Source: Actinoplanes lutulentus (GTDB lineage Bacteria; Actinomycetota; Actinomycetes; Mycobacteriales; Micromonosporaceae). From it: DNA of 64,000 nucleotides. The stretch lies in assembly GCF_003259845.1 (NCBI RefSeq), contig NZ_QLMJ01000002.1, positions 1 through 64,000 on the forward strand. The letters are read 5' to 3'. Both the position numbers and the translations under genes were made by a program. The notes under the pieces were generated by a model that searched no databases, was not told the origin of the DNA, and saw only the letters and a program-made list of their open reading frames with translations. Shown here in pieces: positions 49,916-59,252 of this stretch; the stretch's first letter is position 1; the number at the start of each line of letters is the position of its first letter.

Positions 49916-51388
49916 TCAGCGGGATCTGGACAGGCGTGGGCGGGTCCGGACCTTGCGGCGGCGTTCGGTTTCCTCGGGGGAGCGGGGTGGACAGTGCCCG
50001 GCCATTCCGGCCCGGAACAGCCCGTGGATGACCCGCTGATCCGCGGCCGCTTCCAGCTCGTCCCGCAGGGCGCCTTCGCGGAGCAGCGCGCCGGGACCGA
50101 GCAGGGCCTCCAGGGTGTCGAGCGCCCCGGCGTAGTCACCATGGTCCAGCCGCGCCCGGACGTCGACCAGGTCCTCCGGATGCCGGATCGTCGCGTCGAC
50201 GGCCCGCAGGCACGGCATCGGCGTGCCGCCGAGAGCGATCAGGAGCTGCTCACGGCGCAGCTCGGCCGGATCGTGATCGAGCGGAGCAAGCACCCCGTCA
50301 ACCAGCCCGATCCGATGCCGAACACCGCCACAATCCACAAACCGCTCCCCAACCAAGCCAGCCGAGCCAGTCACACCGGCCGGGCCAGCCGGGCCAGCCG
50401 AGCCCGCCAGGCCCGGCCAGCCCTCCGGCGATTCGACGAAACCGGCCGAGCCCATGGAGACCGGCGGACCCGAGTCAACCGCCAACTCCGCGGAGGCCGG
50501 CAACTCCGGCGGAGCAAGTGCTGCCGCCACGAGCGGATGCAGCCGGCTCGGCTCGATCAGGCCTGCTCGAAGCAGCAACAGATCAGGCGGCACCCACGTA
50601 GACGCGTCCGGCAGCACCGGCAACCGGCCACCGTCACCCGTACAGGTCACAGCTCCACCCGGGCCGAGGTGTAGCCATCGCCCGGCCCCGAGCCGCACGG
50701 CAACCGGCCCCTCCGGCAAACCGTCAGCCGCCAACAGGATCGCGGCCTCGTCACCCCACCGATGCACAGCGAACCCCATCGCAGCGAGATCCACCCCTGC
50801 GACATCAAGCCCCGCGACATCAGGCCCCGCGAGAGAAGACCCCGCGGGAGAAGGCCCCGCGGGAGAAGGCCCCGCACGCTCCCGGAGCGACCCCGCCTGC
50901 TCCGCATCCCACAAACAGCGATGCAGGTCCAACCGGAACCGCCGGTCCGGCCGTGAGTGCGGATGCCCCGTCACCCCCGGACCGCCCCGCTCCCACAGCG
51001 CCAGACTCACCCGCTGGCCCGCGTCTGCCCAGGCCGGATCGGTGCGGGCGACCAGGTGCAGCCCGCCATATCGGGCGAGCGACAACGTCAGCCCCGGCCG
51101 GAGCAAACCCTCCGGCCCTACCCGTGGCAGATGCCAGCGCAGCAGATCCGGCGCGAGAACCCGCAGGTCCTCCCGCAAGAGCCCGGCGACCTCACAGCCG
51201 TGCGAGCCGGCCACGGCCTGAACAGAGAAATCGACGTCGAATCGCGCGGCCACGCACGCCCCGGCCCAGTCGCCGGCCAGGCGGCGAGCGGTGGCGGACT
51301 CGATCATCGAGGGCGGCACGGCGAACTCGCGCACGCGACGCCAGGATTGAAGACGGTTCTCGATCGCGGAGCGGGAGCGCATCAGCAC
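49916..51388 (-). CDS. Uncharacterised protein of the MoxR/VWA cluster, with collagen-like repeats
   Basis: A 490-residue protein with no recognised domain, in the same direction as and upstream of the MoxR and DUF2201 genes. Residues 1-175 contain an alpha-rich domain (ENRLQSWRRVREFAVPPSMIESATARRLAGDWAGACVAARFDVDF). A six-fold AGxxx pentapeptide run (AGPSP, AGPSP, AGSSL, AGPDV, AGLDV, AGVDL) follows at about 173-202. A second low-complexity stretch (GLAGSAGPAGPAGVTGSAGLVGE) is near 330-352. The C-terminus has an Ala-rich helical domain (DVRARLDHGDYAGALDTLEALLGPGALL) and a basic tail. No signal peptide. By location it is a candidate substrate or adaptor of the ATPase. Confidence 0.7.
   Translation of the reverse strand: MLMRSRSAIENRLQSWRRVREFAVPPSMIESATARRLAGDWAGACVAARFDVDFSVQAVAGSHGCEVAGLLREDLRVLAPDLLRWHLPRVGPEGLLRPGLTLSLARYGGLHLVARTDPAWADAGQRVSLALWERGGPGVTGHPHSRPDRRFRLDLHRCLWDAEQAGSLRERAGPSPAGPSPAGSSLAGPDVAGLDVAGVDLAAMGFAVHRWGDEAAILLAADGLPEGPVAVRLGAGRWLHLGPGGAVTCTGDGGRLPVLPDASTWVPPDLLLLRAGLIEPSRLHPLVAAALAPPELPASAELAVDSGPPVSMGSAGFVESPEGWPGLAGSAGPAGPAGVTGSAGLVGERFVDCGGVRHRIGLVDGVLAPLDHDPAELRREQLLIALGGTPMPCLRAVDATIRHPEDLVDVRARLDHGDYAGALDTLEALLGPGALLREGALRDELEAAADQRVIHGLFRAGMAGHCPPRSPEETERRRKVRTRPRLSRSR
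50796..50870. repeat. 15-bp in-frame tandem repeat
   Basis: Five 15-bp units of the type CCCGCGGGAGAAGGC lie head to tail; two are identical (50841-50855 and 50856-50870) and the others diverge progressively. They encode the AGxxx repeats of the surrounding gene. The period is a multiple of three, so copy-number change would keep the frame. Confidence 0.75.
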
Positions 51389-51552
51389 TCACCTTCGGCG
51401 AACGAGACCCCCGTTTCGTACCAGGAGGTATTCATCGCCGGGAGCCTACAACGCCGGACCCGGCCCTGTCAGCAGTGATTCCAACTGATTGACATATTCG
51501 AATCTTTGGATTGCGGTGGAGGGTGACATCCTTCGACGCCGCAGGAGGTTCG

Positions 51553-53631
51553 ATGCGCTGGCCGGCAATCCTGTCCGCCGCACTGCTGACCACGACGTTG
51601 CTGACGGTCCAACCCGGGACCGCCCAAGCAGCGCAAAAAGCCCAAGAAACCCAAGAATCCCAAACACCCGAGACGATCACGCTCGGAGAAGGCGAGCACG
51701 CCCTCATCCGATTCCAGCTGCCCGACGAGGCCGCCTTCGAGCGCCTCCTGACCAGCGGCGCCGACATCGCCGCCCGGCCACGAACCACGCCGGACAAAAT
51801 CTTCGCCGACATCGTCGTGGACGACCAGCAACTCGCCGAGCTGCTCACGCTCAACGCCAAGCCCGTCCAACTGATCCACGGCGAAACCACGAACGCCGCC
51901 CGCAACCTGATCACCACCCAGCAGGCGGACACCCTGCAGTTCCTGCAGGCCTACTGGTGGACCAGCAACGGCCGCACATTCCTGCAGACCCAGGTAGCCA
52001 CCACCGCCACCGACGACCCGGATGTCGAGATCACCGTGCGGTGGACGACCGCGGACGGCACCACCGGCACGTACCCGCTGGTCAGGTTCGAGGACGCGGA
52101 CGAATACCAGTACCACTACGCCCTGCCGCAACCCCTGCCCGCCAAACCGGTCAGCGTCACCGCCACCTCCAGCCTCGGCGGGGTTTCCCGGACGATCACC
52201 CCGGCGACCTGGCCCGGCTCCACCCCGCCGCCGAATCCGGCCGGCTACCAGAAGGACTTCGTCGACGCCTACATGACGCCGACCGACATCACCGCCCGGA
52301 TCAAGCGCCTGGCCAGGCAGTATCCGAAGCTGGTCGACGTGCTCAACCTGCCGAACAAGACCCAGGGATACCGGCGCACCGCCGCCGCCTACCTCGGTGA
52401 CCCGGCGGCAGCGGCGATCGTCGTGGAGTCGGTCAAGTTCGGCGACCAGGGCTTCAACGGCGTCCAGGTGCGCACGATCGATCCGGGAAAGGCGAACAGC
52501 CCGCTCTCCGCCGCGTACCGTGATCGGGTTTTGACCGTGAAGCTCGGCACCGGAGCCGGCGGCGAAGTGATCAGCTCGACCGGCGATGTGGCCGCGCTGA
52601 TCACGGCGAGGTTCCCGAAGCGGTTCACCGCGTTCGTCGAGGACGGCTCGGCCGGTCTGATCATGCCGGTGGCCGGTCCGGCGCGGCTCGACGACGGGCT
52701 GGCCGGCACCGAGGTGTCGCAGAAACCGCAGACCGTGCAGGCGCTGCGGATCGGCAAGGTGCGCAACGGCACGAAGCCCGGCGTGCTCGCCTATTCGCAG
52801 GAACACGCGCGGGAATGGGCGACCCCGCTCGTCACGCTCGAATTCGCGGAACGGCTCCTGGCCAATTACGCGACCGACCCGGCGACGAAGGAACTCGTCG
52901 ATTCGACAGATGTCTTCATCATCCCGACGGTCAATCCGGACGGCGCCAACTACTCGTTCAACGACTTCAACTTCCAGAGGAAGAACCTGGTCAACCACTG
53001 TGCGGGCGCCCAGCGTGACCCCCGGTACCGCAACTCGTGGGGCGTCGACGTGAACCGCAACTACGCCGTCGGCTCATATTTCGACGGCTATGTCGGCGCC
53101 AGCGCGAACTGCCTCTCCGGCACCTACGCCGGCACCGCCGAACTGTCCGAAGCGGAAAGCCGCAACGTCGTGGCCCTCGCCTCGAAGCACAAGAACATCA
53201 AGTTCTCACTGAACGTGCACAGCTACGGCGGCTATTTCATGTGGTCGCCCGGCGCCTACAAGGTCCCCGGCCGGATCACCCTGCCCCGCCCGTCGATCGA
53301 CGAAGCCGCGTTCTTCCTGAGCAGCGCGAAACGCATCGTCGGCGCCATCGCCGCCGAACGCGGCACGGTCACCTGGCCGGCCTACACCGGCCCGGTCGCC
53401 GACGTCCTCTACTCCGCGGCCGGCAACTCCGCCGACCACCTGTACTACGACCTCGGTATCACCGCCTGGAACTTCGAAGTCGGCAACGACCGCTGGAACG
53501 ACTCCACCCAGCAGTGGGAAGGCGTCGGCTTCCAACCCCCGTTCGACGAGGCCCACGCCGAATCCCAGGAATACGCCGGCGGCCTCATCGAACTCGTCCG
53601 CATCGCCCGCGACCAGTCCGACCTGCGCTGA
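51553..53631 (+). CDS. Secreted M14 zinc carboxypeptidase
   Basis: A 692-residue secreted metallocarboxypeptidase. ATG 51553 follows GCAGGAGG and gives a Sec signal (RWPAILSAALLTTTLLTVQPGTAQA). After a propeptide and beta-domain region (to about 230), the M14 domain has the zinc ligands HAREW (His and Glu, about 417 and 420) and NVHSYGGY (His about 556), the NPDG loop, substrate-binding VDVNRNY and the catalytic Glu in WNFEVGNDRW (about 641). It removes C-terminal residues from peptides outside the cell. Specificity (A/B-type or peptidoglycan) is not decided. Confidence 0.92.
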   Translation: MRWPAILSAALLTTTLLTVQPGTAQAAQKAQETQESQTPETITLGEGEHALIRFQLPDEAAFERLLTSGADIAARPRTTPDKIFADIVVDDQQLAELLTLNAKPVQLIHGETTNAARNLITTQQADTLQFLQAYWWTSNGRTFLQTQVATTATDDPDVEITVRWTTADGTTGTYPLVRFEDADEYQYHYALPQPLPAKPVSVTATSSLGGVSRTITPATWPGSTPPPNPAGYQKDFVDAYMTPTDITARIKRLARQYPKLVDVLNLPNKTQGYRRTAAAYLGDPAAAAIVVESVKFGDQGFNGVQVRTIDPGKANSPLSAAYRDRVLTVKLGTGAGGEVISSTGDVAALITARFPKRFTAFVEDGSAGLIMPVAGPARLDDGLAGTEVSQKPQTVQALRIGKVRNGTKPGVLAYSQEHAREWATPLVTLEFAERLLANYATDPATKELVDSTDVFIIPTVNPDGANYSFNDFNFQRKNLVNHCAGAQRDPRYRNSWGVDVNRNYAVGSYFDGYVGASANCLSGTYAGTAELSEAESRNVVALASKHKNIKFSLNVHSYGGYFMWSPGAYKVPGRITLPRPSIDEAAFFLSSAKRIVGAIAAERGTVTWPAYTGPVADVLYSAAGNSADHLYYDLGITAWNFEVGNDRWNDSTQQWEGVGFQPPFDEAHAESQEYAGGLIELVRIARDQSDLR

Positions 53632-53636
53632 CCCCG

Positions 53637-53674
53637 ATGGTGGGCGCGCTGCGTTCCTCAGTCGCGCCCACCAT
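53637..53674 (+). terminator. Terminator hairpin after the carboxypeptidase gene
   Basis: A perfect 12-bp inverted repeat ATGGTGGGCGCG / CGCGCCCACCAT with a 14-nt loop begins 6 bp after the stop codon. Confidence 0.7.
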
Positions 53675-53732
53675 TCGATACGCGTAACCGCAAAGGCACC
53701 GTCAGCCCGAGGCGCCTGACGTCCATGCCCCG

Positions 53733-53768
53733 GCGCGACCCGCCGCCACCTCCGGCGCCGGGTCGCGC
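53733..53768. terminator. Second strong hairpin in the intergenic region
   Basis: GCGCGACCCG / CGGGTCGCGC, a perfect 10-bp stem with a 16-nt loop, lies 60 bp beyond the first hairpin. It may be a back-up terminator or one for transcription from the other side. Confidence 0.5.
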
Positions 53769-54296
53769 TTCCGGGCGCACCAAGCGCACGTTCGGGGTAC
53801 CGCCGAAGCGGTCCGGGAGAGTGGTAATCCTTTTCGGTCGCCGCCGCTCATGAATTGATCAAATAACGGAATGATTGCGGACCCGGATCCATTGTCCCTT
53901 TCAGGTGATCACAATGACGAATTCTGATCACTTTCATGCCCGATTAGTCCGGAAAAGTCAGGACTCGTCCCTGATTTCTCCAGTGTAACTGATCGATATC
54001 CCACGGATTTCCTGCACTGATTTCGTAGATCCGGTAAACCTCAGTCAGTCGATCGGCTATGGCTATGTGCGAAGAGTGCCTCCGACCGTTACGTTAAGTA
54101 GGTGTCCAGCGGCCCACGCCGGTGGCACGGATCTGTCATGACCTGGCACAACTCGCGTTCATCGAGATCAATAAAAGATCTGTCGCCCCGGGGTTAGCCG
54201 AATGGACACGGGGCGATAGAAAGGTAAGTGCATCCAGCGTTCCTGCCATGCCGACGCCCAGGCTTCATGCCGGCGTCGATCGACGAGGGTGGTGTG
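53769..54296. other. Non-coding region upstream of the LuxR-type regulator
   Basis: About 530 bp without a supportable gene. GC content drops clearly (for example around 53850-54060, with runs such as GAATTGATCAAATAACGGAATGATTG), typical of a long promoter region in this genome. No clear palindrome or small ORF with a ribosome binding site was found. It probably carries the promoter of the regulator at 54297. Confidence 0.5.
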
Positions 54297-54902
54297 ATGA
54301 TCCGGGTCGTCGTTGTCAGAGACGAGGGATACTTCGGTGTCCCGGTGCGGACGTTCCTCGAGACCGAACCGGACATGCACTATGTCGACACCCTGCCCAT
54401 CGGCAGCGACCTGGCGCAGCGCGCCGCCCAGCTCTGGCCGGGCGTCGTGGTGATCGACACGGAGTACATGGTGAGCCAGGTGCTGCCGATCGCCGTCGAG
54501 CTGCACACCGCGATCCCGTCCTGTTCCATGCTGCTGCTCTGCGACCCCTCCAAACGCGGCATGCTCCCACCCCGCAGGTGGAACGGCGGGCTGAACTTCC
54601 TGATCAAGGACTCCTCACCGACCACCCTCGCGGACGCGGTACGCCGTCTGGCCCGCGGCGAACGGGTGGTCTCGCCGATGCTGCAGGCCGCCTCCCTCAA
54701 CACCGACCGCGGCCTGAGCACCCGGGAGCTGGAAGTCCTCGGCCTCGCGGCGGAGGGCGAGTCGGTCAAGGAGATCGCCGGCCGGCTCTACCTGTCCGGC
54801 GGCACCGTGCGCAACTACCTGTCCGCGATCATCTCCAAGACCGGCGCCCGCAACCGTCTCGACGCGATCCGGATCGCCCGCAAAGAAGGCTGGCTCCGCT
54901 GA
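54297..54902 (+). CDS. NarL/LuxR-type response regulator
   Basis: A 201-residue protein from ATG 54297. The N-terminal receiver-like domain (VVVVRDEGYFGVPVRTFLE, VVVIDTEYM with a candidate phospho-Asp) departs from the usual DDxxL start, so phosphorylation is uncertain. The C-terminal LuxR helix-turn-helix is complete: LSTRELEVLGLAAEGESVKEIAGRLYLSGGTVRNYLSAIISKTGARNRLDAIRIA. No kinase is adjacent. It lies just before the exopolysaccharide genes and may regulate them. Confidence 0.88.
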   Translation: MIRVVVVRDEGYFGVPVRTFLETEPDMHYVDTLPIGSDLAQRAAQLWPGVVVIDTEYMVSQVLPIAVELHTAIPSCSMLLLCDPSKRGMLPPRRWNGGLNFLIKDSSPTTLADAVRRLARGERVVSPMLQAASLNTDRGLSTRELEVLGLAAEGESVKEIAGRLYLSGGTVRNYLSAIISKTGARNRLDAIRIARKEGWLR

Positions 54903-54945
54903 TCTACCAGGGCCCTCACAGCGCTGCGGCGTAGCGTGGGAGCCG

Positions 54946-55515
54946 ATGGCAACCCATCTCGACATCCCGGCCCTGCCCGTGCTGCTGCCCTTGGGCGCCA
55001 CACTGATGGTCGTGTCGTGGGTGCTGCTGCGCCGCGGCGGCACCCTGACCGTTCCCAGACTCGCCGCCACCTGGTTCGCCGTCTTCTACGCCTGCGCGGT
55101 GCTCGGCGCGACCATGCTGCCGATGCATTTGGCCTGGGGTCCCGGCGCCGGCGACGCGCAGCTCTACCGGTTCATCCTGGTGCCGATCCTCGAGATGCGC
55201 CCGATGGACTTCGTGCTCAACACGGTGATGACGCTGCCGCTCGCCGCGATCCTGCACACCGTCTTCGGTGTCCGTGACCAGCGCCGGGTGGTGCTGACCG
55301 GGTTCGCGCTCAGCGCCGCCATCGAGGTCACCCAGGGATTGCTGCTGCTGACCCTGCACGGCAGCAGGTGGGCCGACGTGAACGACCTGATGTCGAACAC
55401 GCTGGGGGCCTACCTCGGTTATCTGCTGTTCCAGCGGCTCATGCGTTTCGCACCTTTCCGCCGGGCAGTGGAAAGCGCCGAGCCCGCCCGCGGTACGCCA
55501 GTAACGGTGCGATGA
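54946..55515 (+). CDS. VanZ-family membrane protein
   Basis: A 189-residue membrane protein with four or five hydrophobic helices and the VanZ signature near the C-terminus: FALSAAIEVTQGLLLLTLHGSRWADVNDLMSNTLGAYLGYLLF. VanZ-like proteins are associated with glycopeptide tolerance or polysaccharide loci, with no firm biochemical role. Its 3' end overlaps the converging glycosyltransferase by 77 bp, a long convergent overlap. Confidence 0.88.
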   Translation: MATHLDIPALPVLLPLGATLMVVSWVLLRRGGTLTVPRLAATWFAVFYACAVLGATMLPMHLAWGPGAGDAQLYRFILVPILEMRPMDFVLNTVMTLPLAAILHTVFGVRDQRRVVLTGFALSAAIEVTQGLLLLTLHGSRWADVNDLMSNTLGAYLGYLLFQRLMRFAPFRRAVESAEPARGTPVTVR

Positions 55516-56686
55516 CCTGCCGCCGGCGAGGCCGGTCCGCGATCCGTTCGTAGAGCCGCCCGACCGCCGCGGCCAGGTGATCCGCGTCGTACCGCGAACT
55601 CACCGACCGTCCCGGCAACCGCGCGCCGCCGCGCTCGTCCAGGCACAACAGCTCGGCGCGCAGCGCCCGCGGCAGCGACTCCCGATCCCGTGGCGAGAGC
55701 CGATGGGTGCCGTGCACCGCCGCCCGCGCCGTGATCCGCTCCTCCAGCGGCGGGCAGGCCGCGTAGACCGCCGGCAGCCCGGACGCGATCGCCTCCAGGA
55801 TGGCCAGCCCGAACGTCCGCGAGTCCGGCGAGGCGAACACGTCCATGGCGCAGAGCATCTCCCGGGTGTGCACGACCGCCCCGGCGAACAACACCCGGTC
55901 GGCGACCCCCTCGATCACTGCGAGCCGCTCCAGCGAGGCCCGGGCCGGCCCGTCGCCGACCAGCAGCAGGCACGCGTCCGGCACCTCGGCGATCGCCCGG
56001 ATCAGCAGGTCGAACCGCTTGTCCGGTTCGAGCCGGCCGACACCGCCGACCAGCGGGACACCGGGTTCGACACCGAGGCGGGCCCGGGTGATCGCCCGCG
56101 TCCGCCGGTCGAACCGGAACTCCGTGGGGTCGATCGCCTTGGGGATCATCGCGATCCGCTCGTCCGGCACACCCCAGTCGCGCAGCCGCCCGGCGATCGC
56201 CGGTGACGCCGCGATGGTGACCTGCCCGAGCCGCTCCCCGGCCAGGTAGAGGGCGCGCACCCCGGGCGAGACCCGCCGCCCTTCGAGGACCTCGGCGCCC
56301 AGGTGATGCTCGGTGGTCACCACGTGCGGCACCCCGGCCAGCCGCGCCGCGATCCGCCCCTGCACCGACGCCCGGTACAGGTGGGTGTGCACCACGTCGT
56401 AGCGCCCGTCGAGCATCAGCCGCCGCAGCCGCGCGATCGCCCCGGGATCGCGATCGCACGTCGCGGTCAGCCGATGCACTCTCGCGCCTTCCGCGCGAAG
56501 CGCGTCGGCGATGCCATCCGCCGCCGGCTCCGTGCCTGGCCGATCTTCAAGCTTTCCCGGTACGCGTGAAGCGGCCGGCGCCAGCATGACGACCTCGTTG
56601 TCGTGAGGCAGCCTGCGCACCAGCAACCGCAGCTGGTGACCGGCCCCGCCCGGCCCCGGCGTGCTGATGACGTGGAGCACCCTCAT
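55439..56686 (-). CDS. GT4-family glycosyltransferase
   Basis: A 415-residue retaining glycosyltransferase of GT-B fold. ATG 56686 begins RVLHVISTPGPGGAGHQLRLLVRRL, the family N-terminal glycine-rich acceptor loop. DVVHTHLYRASVQGRIAARLAGVPHVVTTEHH is typical of GT4. The donor site is VGGVGRLEPDKRFDLLIRAIAEVPDACLLLVGDGPARASLERL, followed by MDVFASPDSRTFGLAILEAIASGLP (EX7E type). It should transfer a sugar from a nucleotide donor in exopolysaccharide or glycolipid assembly. It is divergent from the dehydratase operon at 57140. Confidence 0.9.
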   Translation of the reverse strand: MRVLHVISTPGPGGAGHQLRLLVRRLPHDNEVVMLAPAASRVPGKLEDRPGTEPAADGIADALRAEGARVHRLTATCDRDPGAIARLRRLMLDGRYDVVHTHLYRASVQGRIAARLAGVPHVVTTEHHLGAEVLEGRRVSPGVRALYLAGERLGQVTIAASPAIAGRLRDWGVPDERIAMIPKAIDPTEFRFDRRTRAITRARLGVEPGVPLVGGVGRLEPDKRFDLLIRAIAEVPDACLLLVGDGPARASLERLAVIEGVADRVLFAGAVVHTREMLCAMDVFASPDSRTFGLAILEAIASGLPAVYAACPPLEERITARAAVHGTHRLSPRDRESLPRALRAELLCLDERGGARLPGRSVSSRYDADHLAAAVGRLYERIADRPRRRQVIAPLLAYRGRARRFPLPGGKVRNA

Positions 56687-57139
56687 CTTTCGTGACCCCC
56701 GGTCGCATTGACGACAGAACGCTTGCGACACCCGCGCCAAAAGACGCTGCCGGAAGAAGTGGTCTCCGCGTAAGTCACAGATGTCATGCATAAAGCGAGA
56801 GCTTCTCACTGTCAGCATGACATCATCGTCCGAATGGCCGATCCGATGCCCCGAACGGCTCTGATCGAAACGCCGATCAAGGGCGCGTTCTCGCTGAAAC
56901 GGGGAACGTGAGTGATCCTCACGTAGGCCATGACAATTGCTACTGTAATCGGCCCTTCCTGGCTGCAACTCTAATTTTGCGAAAGGTTGAAAGGGTCATC
57001 CGAGGCGAGTGGGTCGTGAAGCATTTCCGGCGTCCGGAAATGCATTCCGCCGCTCGCATTTCTTGTCGCGCGGAAAAACGGGTCTTGTCGAGCTGATGGT
57101 CCGCGGCCGGTAACGCCGGCATCGTACGAGGGGGATTCC
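56687..57139. promoter_or_regulatory. Divergent promoter region of the exopolysaccharide locus
   Basis: A 453-bp AT-richer region between divergent starts with no supportable ORF. It contains ACGTGAG-TGATC-CTCACGT (56906-56924, perfect 7-5-7 inverted repeat) and GCATTTCCGG-CGT-CCGGAAATGC (57021-57043, perfect 10-3-10). The second lies about 100 bp upstream of the dehydratase start and could be an operator or an RNA hairpin. Confidence 0.6.
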
Positions 57140-59140
57140 ATGCAGGTACGGCGATCAGCGACCGGCGATAGCGAGGCCGGCGTCTCAGCCGGCGAGTGGC
57201 GCGGCCGGAGACTGGATCCGGCGCCCTGGTTCGCTTCCGTGTTACCCGGCCGGGCCGCCCGGGCCGGCACCGACGCACTGGCCCTCGCCACCGCGCTGCT
57301 GATCGCCACGCTGCTGCGGCACGACGGTCACGTCGGTGAGACCGACTTCCGCGGCGTCATCCTGCTCTCCGGCGTCGCCGCGATCGTGCACACCCTGGCC
57401 GGCATCCACTTCGGCCTCTACACCGGACGCTGGGCGTACGGCTGCTTCGAGGAGATCGCCGCGCTGGTGAAGACCGCCGCGGTGGTGACACCGGTGCTGT
57501 TCCTGCTCGACACCCTGCTCGGCCGGCTGGTACCCCGCTCGGCGATCATCGCGGCCGGCCTGTTCGCCCTGGTCCTCGCGGCCGGCGTGCGATACACGAC
57601 GCGGCTGCTGCGCGACAACCGGCTGCGGCCCTCACCCGAGCACGGCATCCGGGTCGTCGTGATGGGCGCCGGCGAGGGCGCCACCCAGGTCATCCGGGCC
57701 ATGCTGCGCAGCCCCCGCAGCCCGTACGTCCCGGTCGCCCTGCTCGACGACGACCCCGCCAAGCGCACCTTCCGGATCATGGGCGTGCCGGTGGCCGGCA
57801 ACCGGAACGCGATGGCCGAGGTGGTCCGCCGCTTCGACGCCGAGGCAGTGGTCATCGCGATCCCCAGCGCCAGTGCCGACCTGATCCGCGCGCTCACCGA
57901 CCTGGCCCAGCCGCTCAACGTCGACCTCAAGGTGGTGCCGCCGGTCGTCGAGCTGTTCGGCCGTACCGTCCGGGTCGAGGACATCCGCCCGGTCAGCCAT
58001 GAGGACCTGCTCGGGCGCCGCGAGATCGGCATCGACCTCGCCGCCGTCGCCGGATACCTGGAGGGCCGGCGGGTGCTGGTCACCGGCGCCGGCGGCTCGA
58101 TCGGCTCCGAGCTGTGCCGCCAGCTGGCCCGGTTCAACCCGGCCAAGCTGGTGATGCTGGACCGCGACGAGTCCGGCCTGCACGCCGTGCAGCTCTCCAT
58201 CGACGGCCGCGGCATGCTCGACGACCGTAACCTGGTCGTCGCCGACATCCGCGACCAGCAGCGCCTCGACGAGGTCTTCGCCGAGCACAAGCCGCACGTG
58301 GTCTTCCACGCCGCCGCCCTCAAACACCTGCCGCTGCTGGAGATGCACCCCTCCGAGGCGCTCAAGACCAACATCATCGGCACGTACCAGATCCTGCAGA
58401 CCGCGCTGCGGCACAAGGTCGACCGGCTGGTCAACATCTCCACCGACAAGGCCGCCGACCCGTGCAGCGTCCTCGGGTACTCCAAGCGGATCACCGAACG
58501 GCTCACCGCCGCGGCCGACGCGTCGACCACCGGCACCTACTGCAGCGTCCGGTTCGGCAACGTGCTCGGCAGCCGCGGCTCGGTGCTCACCGCGTTCGCC
58601 GCGCAGGTCGAGGCGGGCGGCCCGATCACCGTCACCCACCCCGACGTGAACCGGTACTTCATGACCGTGCAGGAAGCGGTCCGCCTGGTCATCCAGGCCG
58701 GCGCCCTGGACAGCGACGCCGAGGTGATGGTCCTCGACATGGGTGAGCCGGTCCGGATCGCGGACGTCGCCAAACGCATCGCCGACGCCGCCGACCAGCA
58801 CATCCAGATCGTCTACACCGGACTGCGCCCGGGCGAGAAGATCGCCGAGGTGCTGCTCGGGCCGAACGAGCCCGACCACCGGCCCAACCACCCGCTCATC
58901 TCGCAGGCCCCGGTTCCCCCGCTCGACGGCGCGGTGCTGTCGCTGCTCGACCCGGCGGCGCCCCGGGCCGACCTGATCGCTGTCCTGCACTGGCTCTCCG
59001 AGAGTCCGGCGCTCCCGGCCGTACTCCAGACGTCGCCGACCGCGACCACCGCGGCGGCGGGCTCATGGCACCGCCCTGCGCCGCGCAGCAAGCCCAGGCA
59101 GCCGGAAGCCGCATCCGTACCGCCGGCCAGGCGCTCGTGA
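57140..59140 (+). CDS. FlaA1/CapD-like membrane nucleotide-sugar dehydratase/epimerase
   Basis: A 666-residue protein from ATG 57140 (GAGGGGGATTCC upstream). Four N-terminal membrane helices (about 45-165) are followed by a CoA-binding-like Rossmann domain (VVVMGAGEGATQVIRAM, about 172). The catalytic extended-SDR domain (VLVTGAGGSIGSELCRQL, about 314) then has VFHAAALKHLPLLEMHPSEALKTN, STDKAADPCSVLGYSKR and SVRFGNVLGSRGSVL. Members are UDP-GlcNAc 4,6-dehydratases or C4/C6-modifying enzymes supplying amino- or deoxy-sugars for polysaccharides. The last 60 residues are Pro/Ala-rich. It heads the operon of sugar dehydrogenase and priming transferase. Confidence 0.9.
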   Translation: MQVRRSATGDSEAGVSAGEWRGRRLDPAPWFASVLPGRAARAGTDALALATALLIATLLRHDGHVGETDFRGVILLSGVAAIVHTLAGIHFGLYTGRWAYGCFEEIAALVKTAAVVTPVLFLLDTLLGRLVPRSAIIAAGLFALVLAAGVRYTTRLLRDNRLRPSPEHGIRVVVMGAGEGATQVIRAMLRSPRSPYVPVALLDDDPAKRTFRIMGVPVAGNRNAMAEVVRRFDAEAVVIAIPSASADLIRALTDLAQPLNVDLKVVPPVVELFGRTVRVEDIRPVSHEDLLGRREIGIDLAAVAGYLEGRRVLVTGAGGSIGSELCRQLARFNPAKLVMLDRDESGLHAVQLSIDGRGMLDDRNLVVADIRDQQRLDEVFAEHKPHVVFHAAALKHLPLLEMHPSEALKTNIIGTYQILQTALRHKVDRLVNISTDKAADPCSVLGYSKRITERLTAAADASTTGTYCSVRFGNVLGSRGSVLTAFAAQVEAGGPITVTHPDVNRYFMTVQEAVRLVIQAGALDSDAEVMVLDMGEPVRIADVAKRIADAADQHIQIVYTGLRPGEKIAEVLLGPNEPDHRPNHPLISQAPVPPLDGAVLSLLDPAAPRADLIAVLHWLSESPALPAVLQTSPTATTAAAGSWHRPAPRSKPRQPEAASVPPARRS

Positions 59141-59170
59141 AGGTACCGCGCTCGTGATCAAACGATCGAA

Positions 59171-59192
59171 GACCGCCCGTTCGCGGGCGGTC
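59171..59192 (+). terminator. UUCG-capped hairpin between operon genes
   Basis: GACCGCCCG / CGGGCGGTC, a perfect 9-bp stem closed by the stable TTCG tetraloop, lies in the 112-bp gap between the dehydratase and dehydrogenase genes. No U tract follows. It may partially terminate or stabilise mRNA rather than end the operon. Confidence 0.5.
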
Positions 59193-59252
59193 TGCCCGCC
59201 GCAGAAGAAGGCGGCCCCGAAGAAGACATCGCAGATGAAGGAGATAACACCC

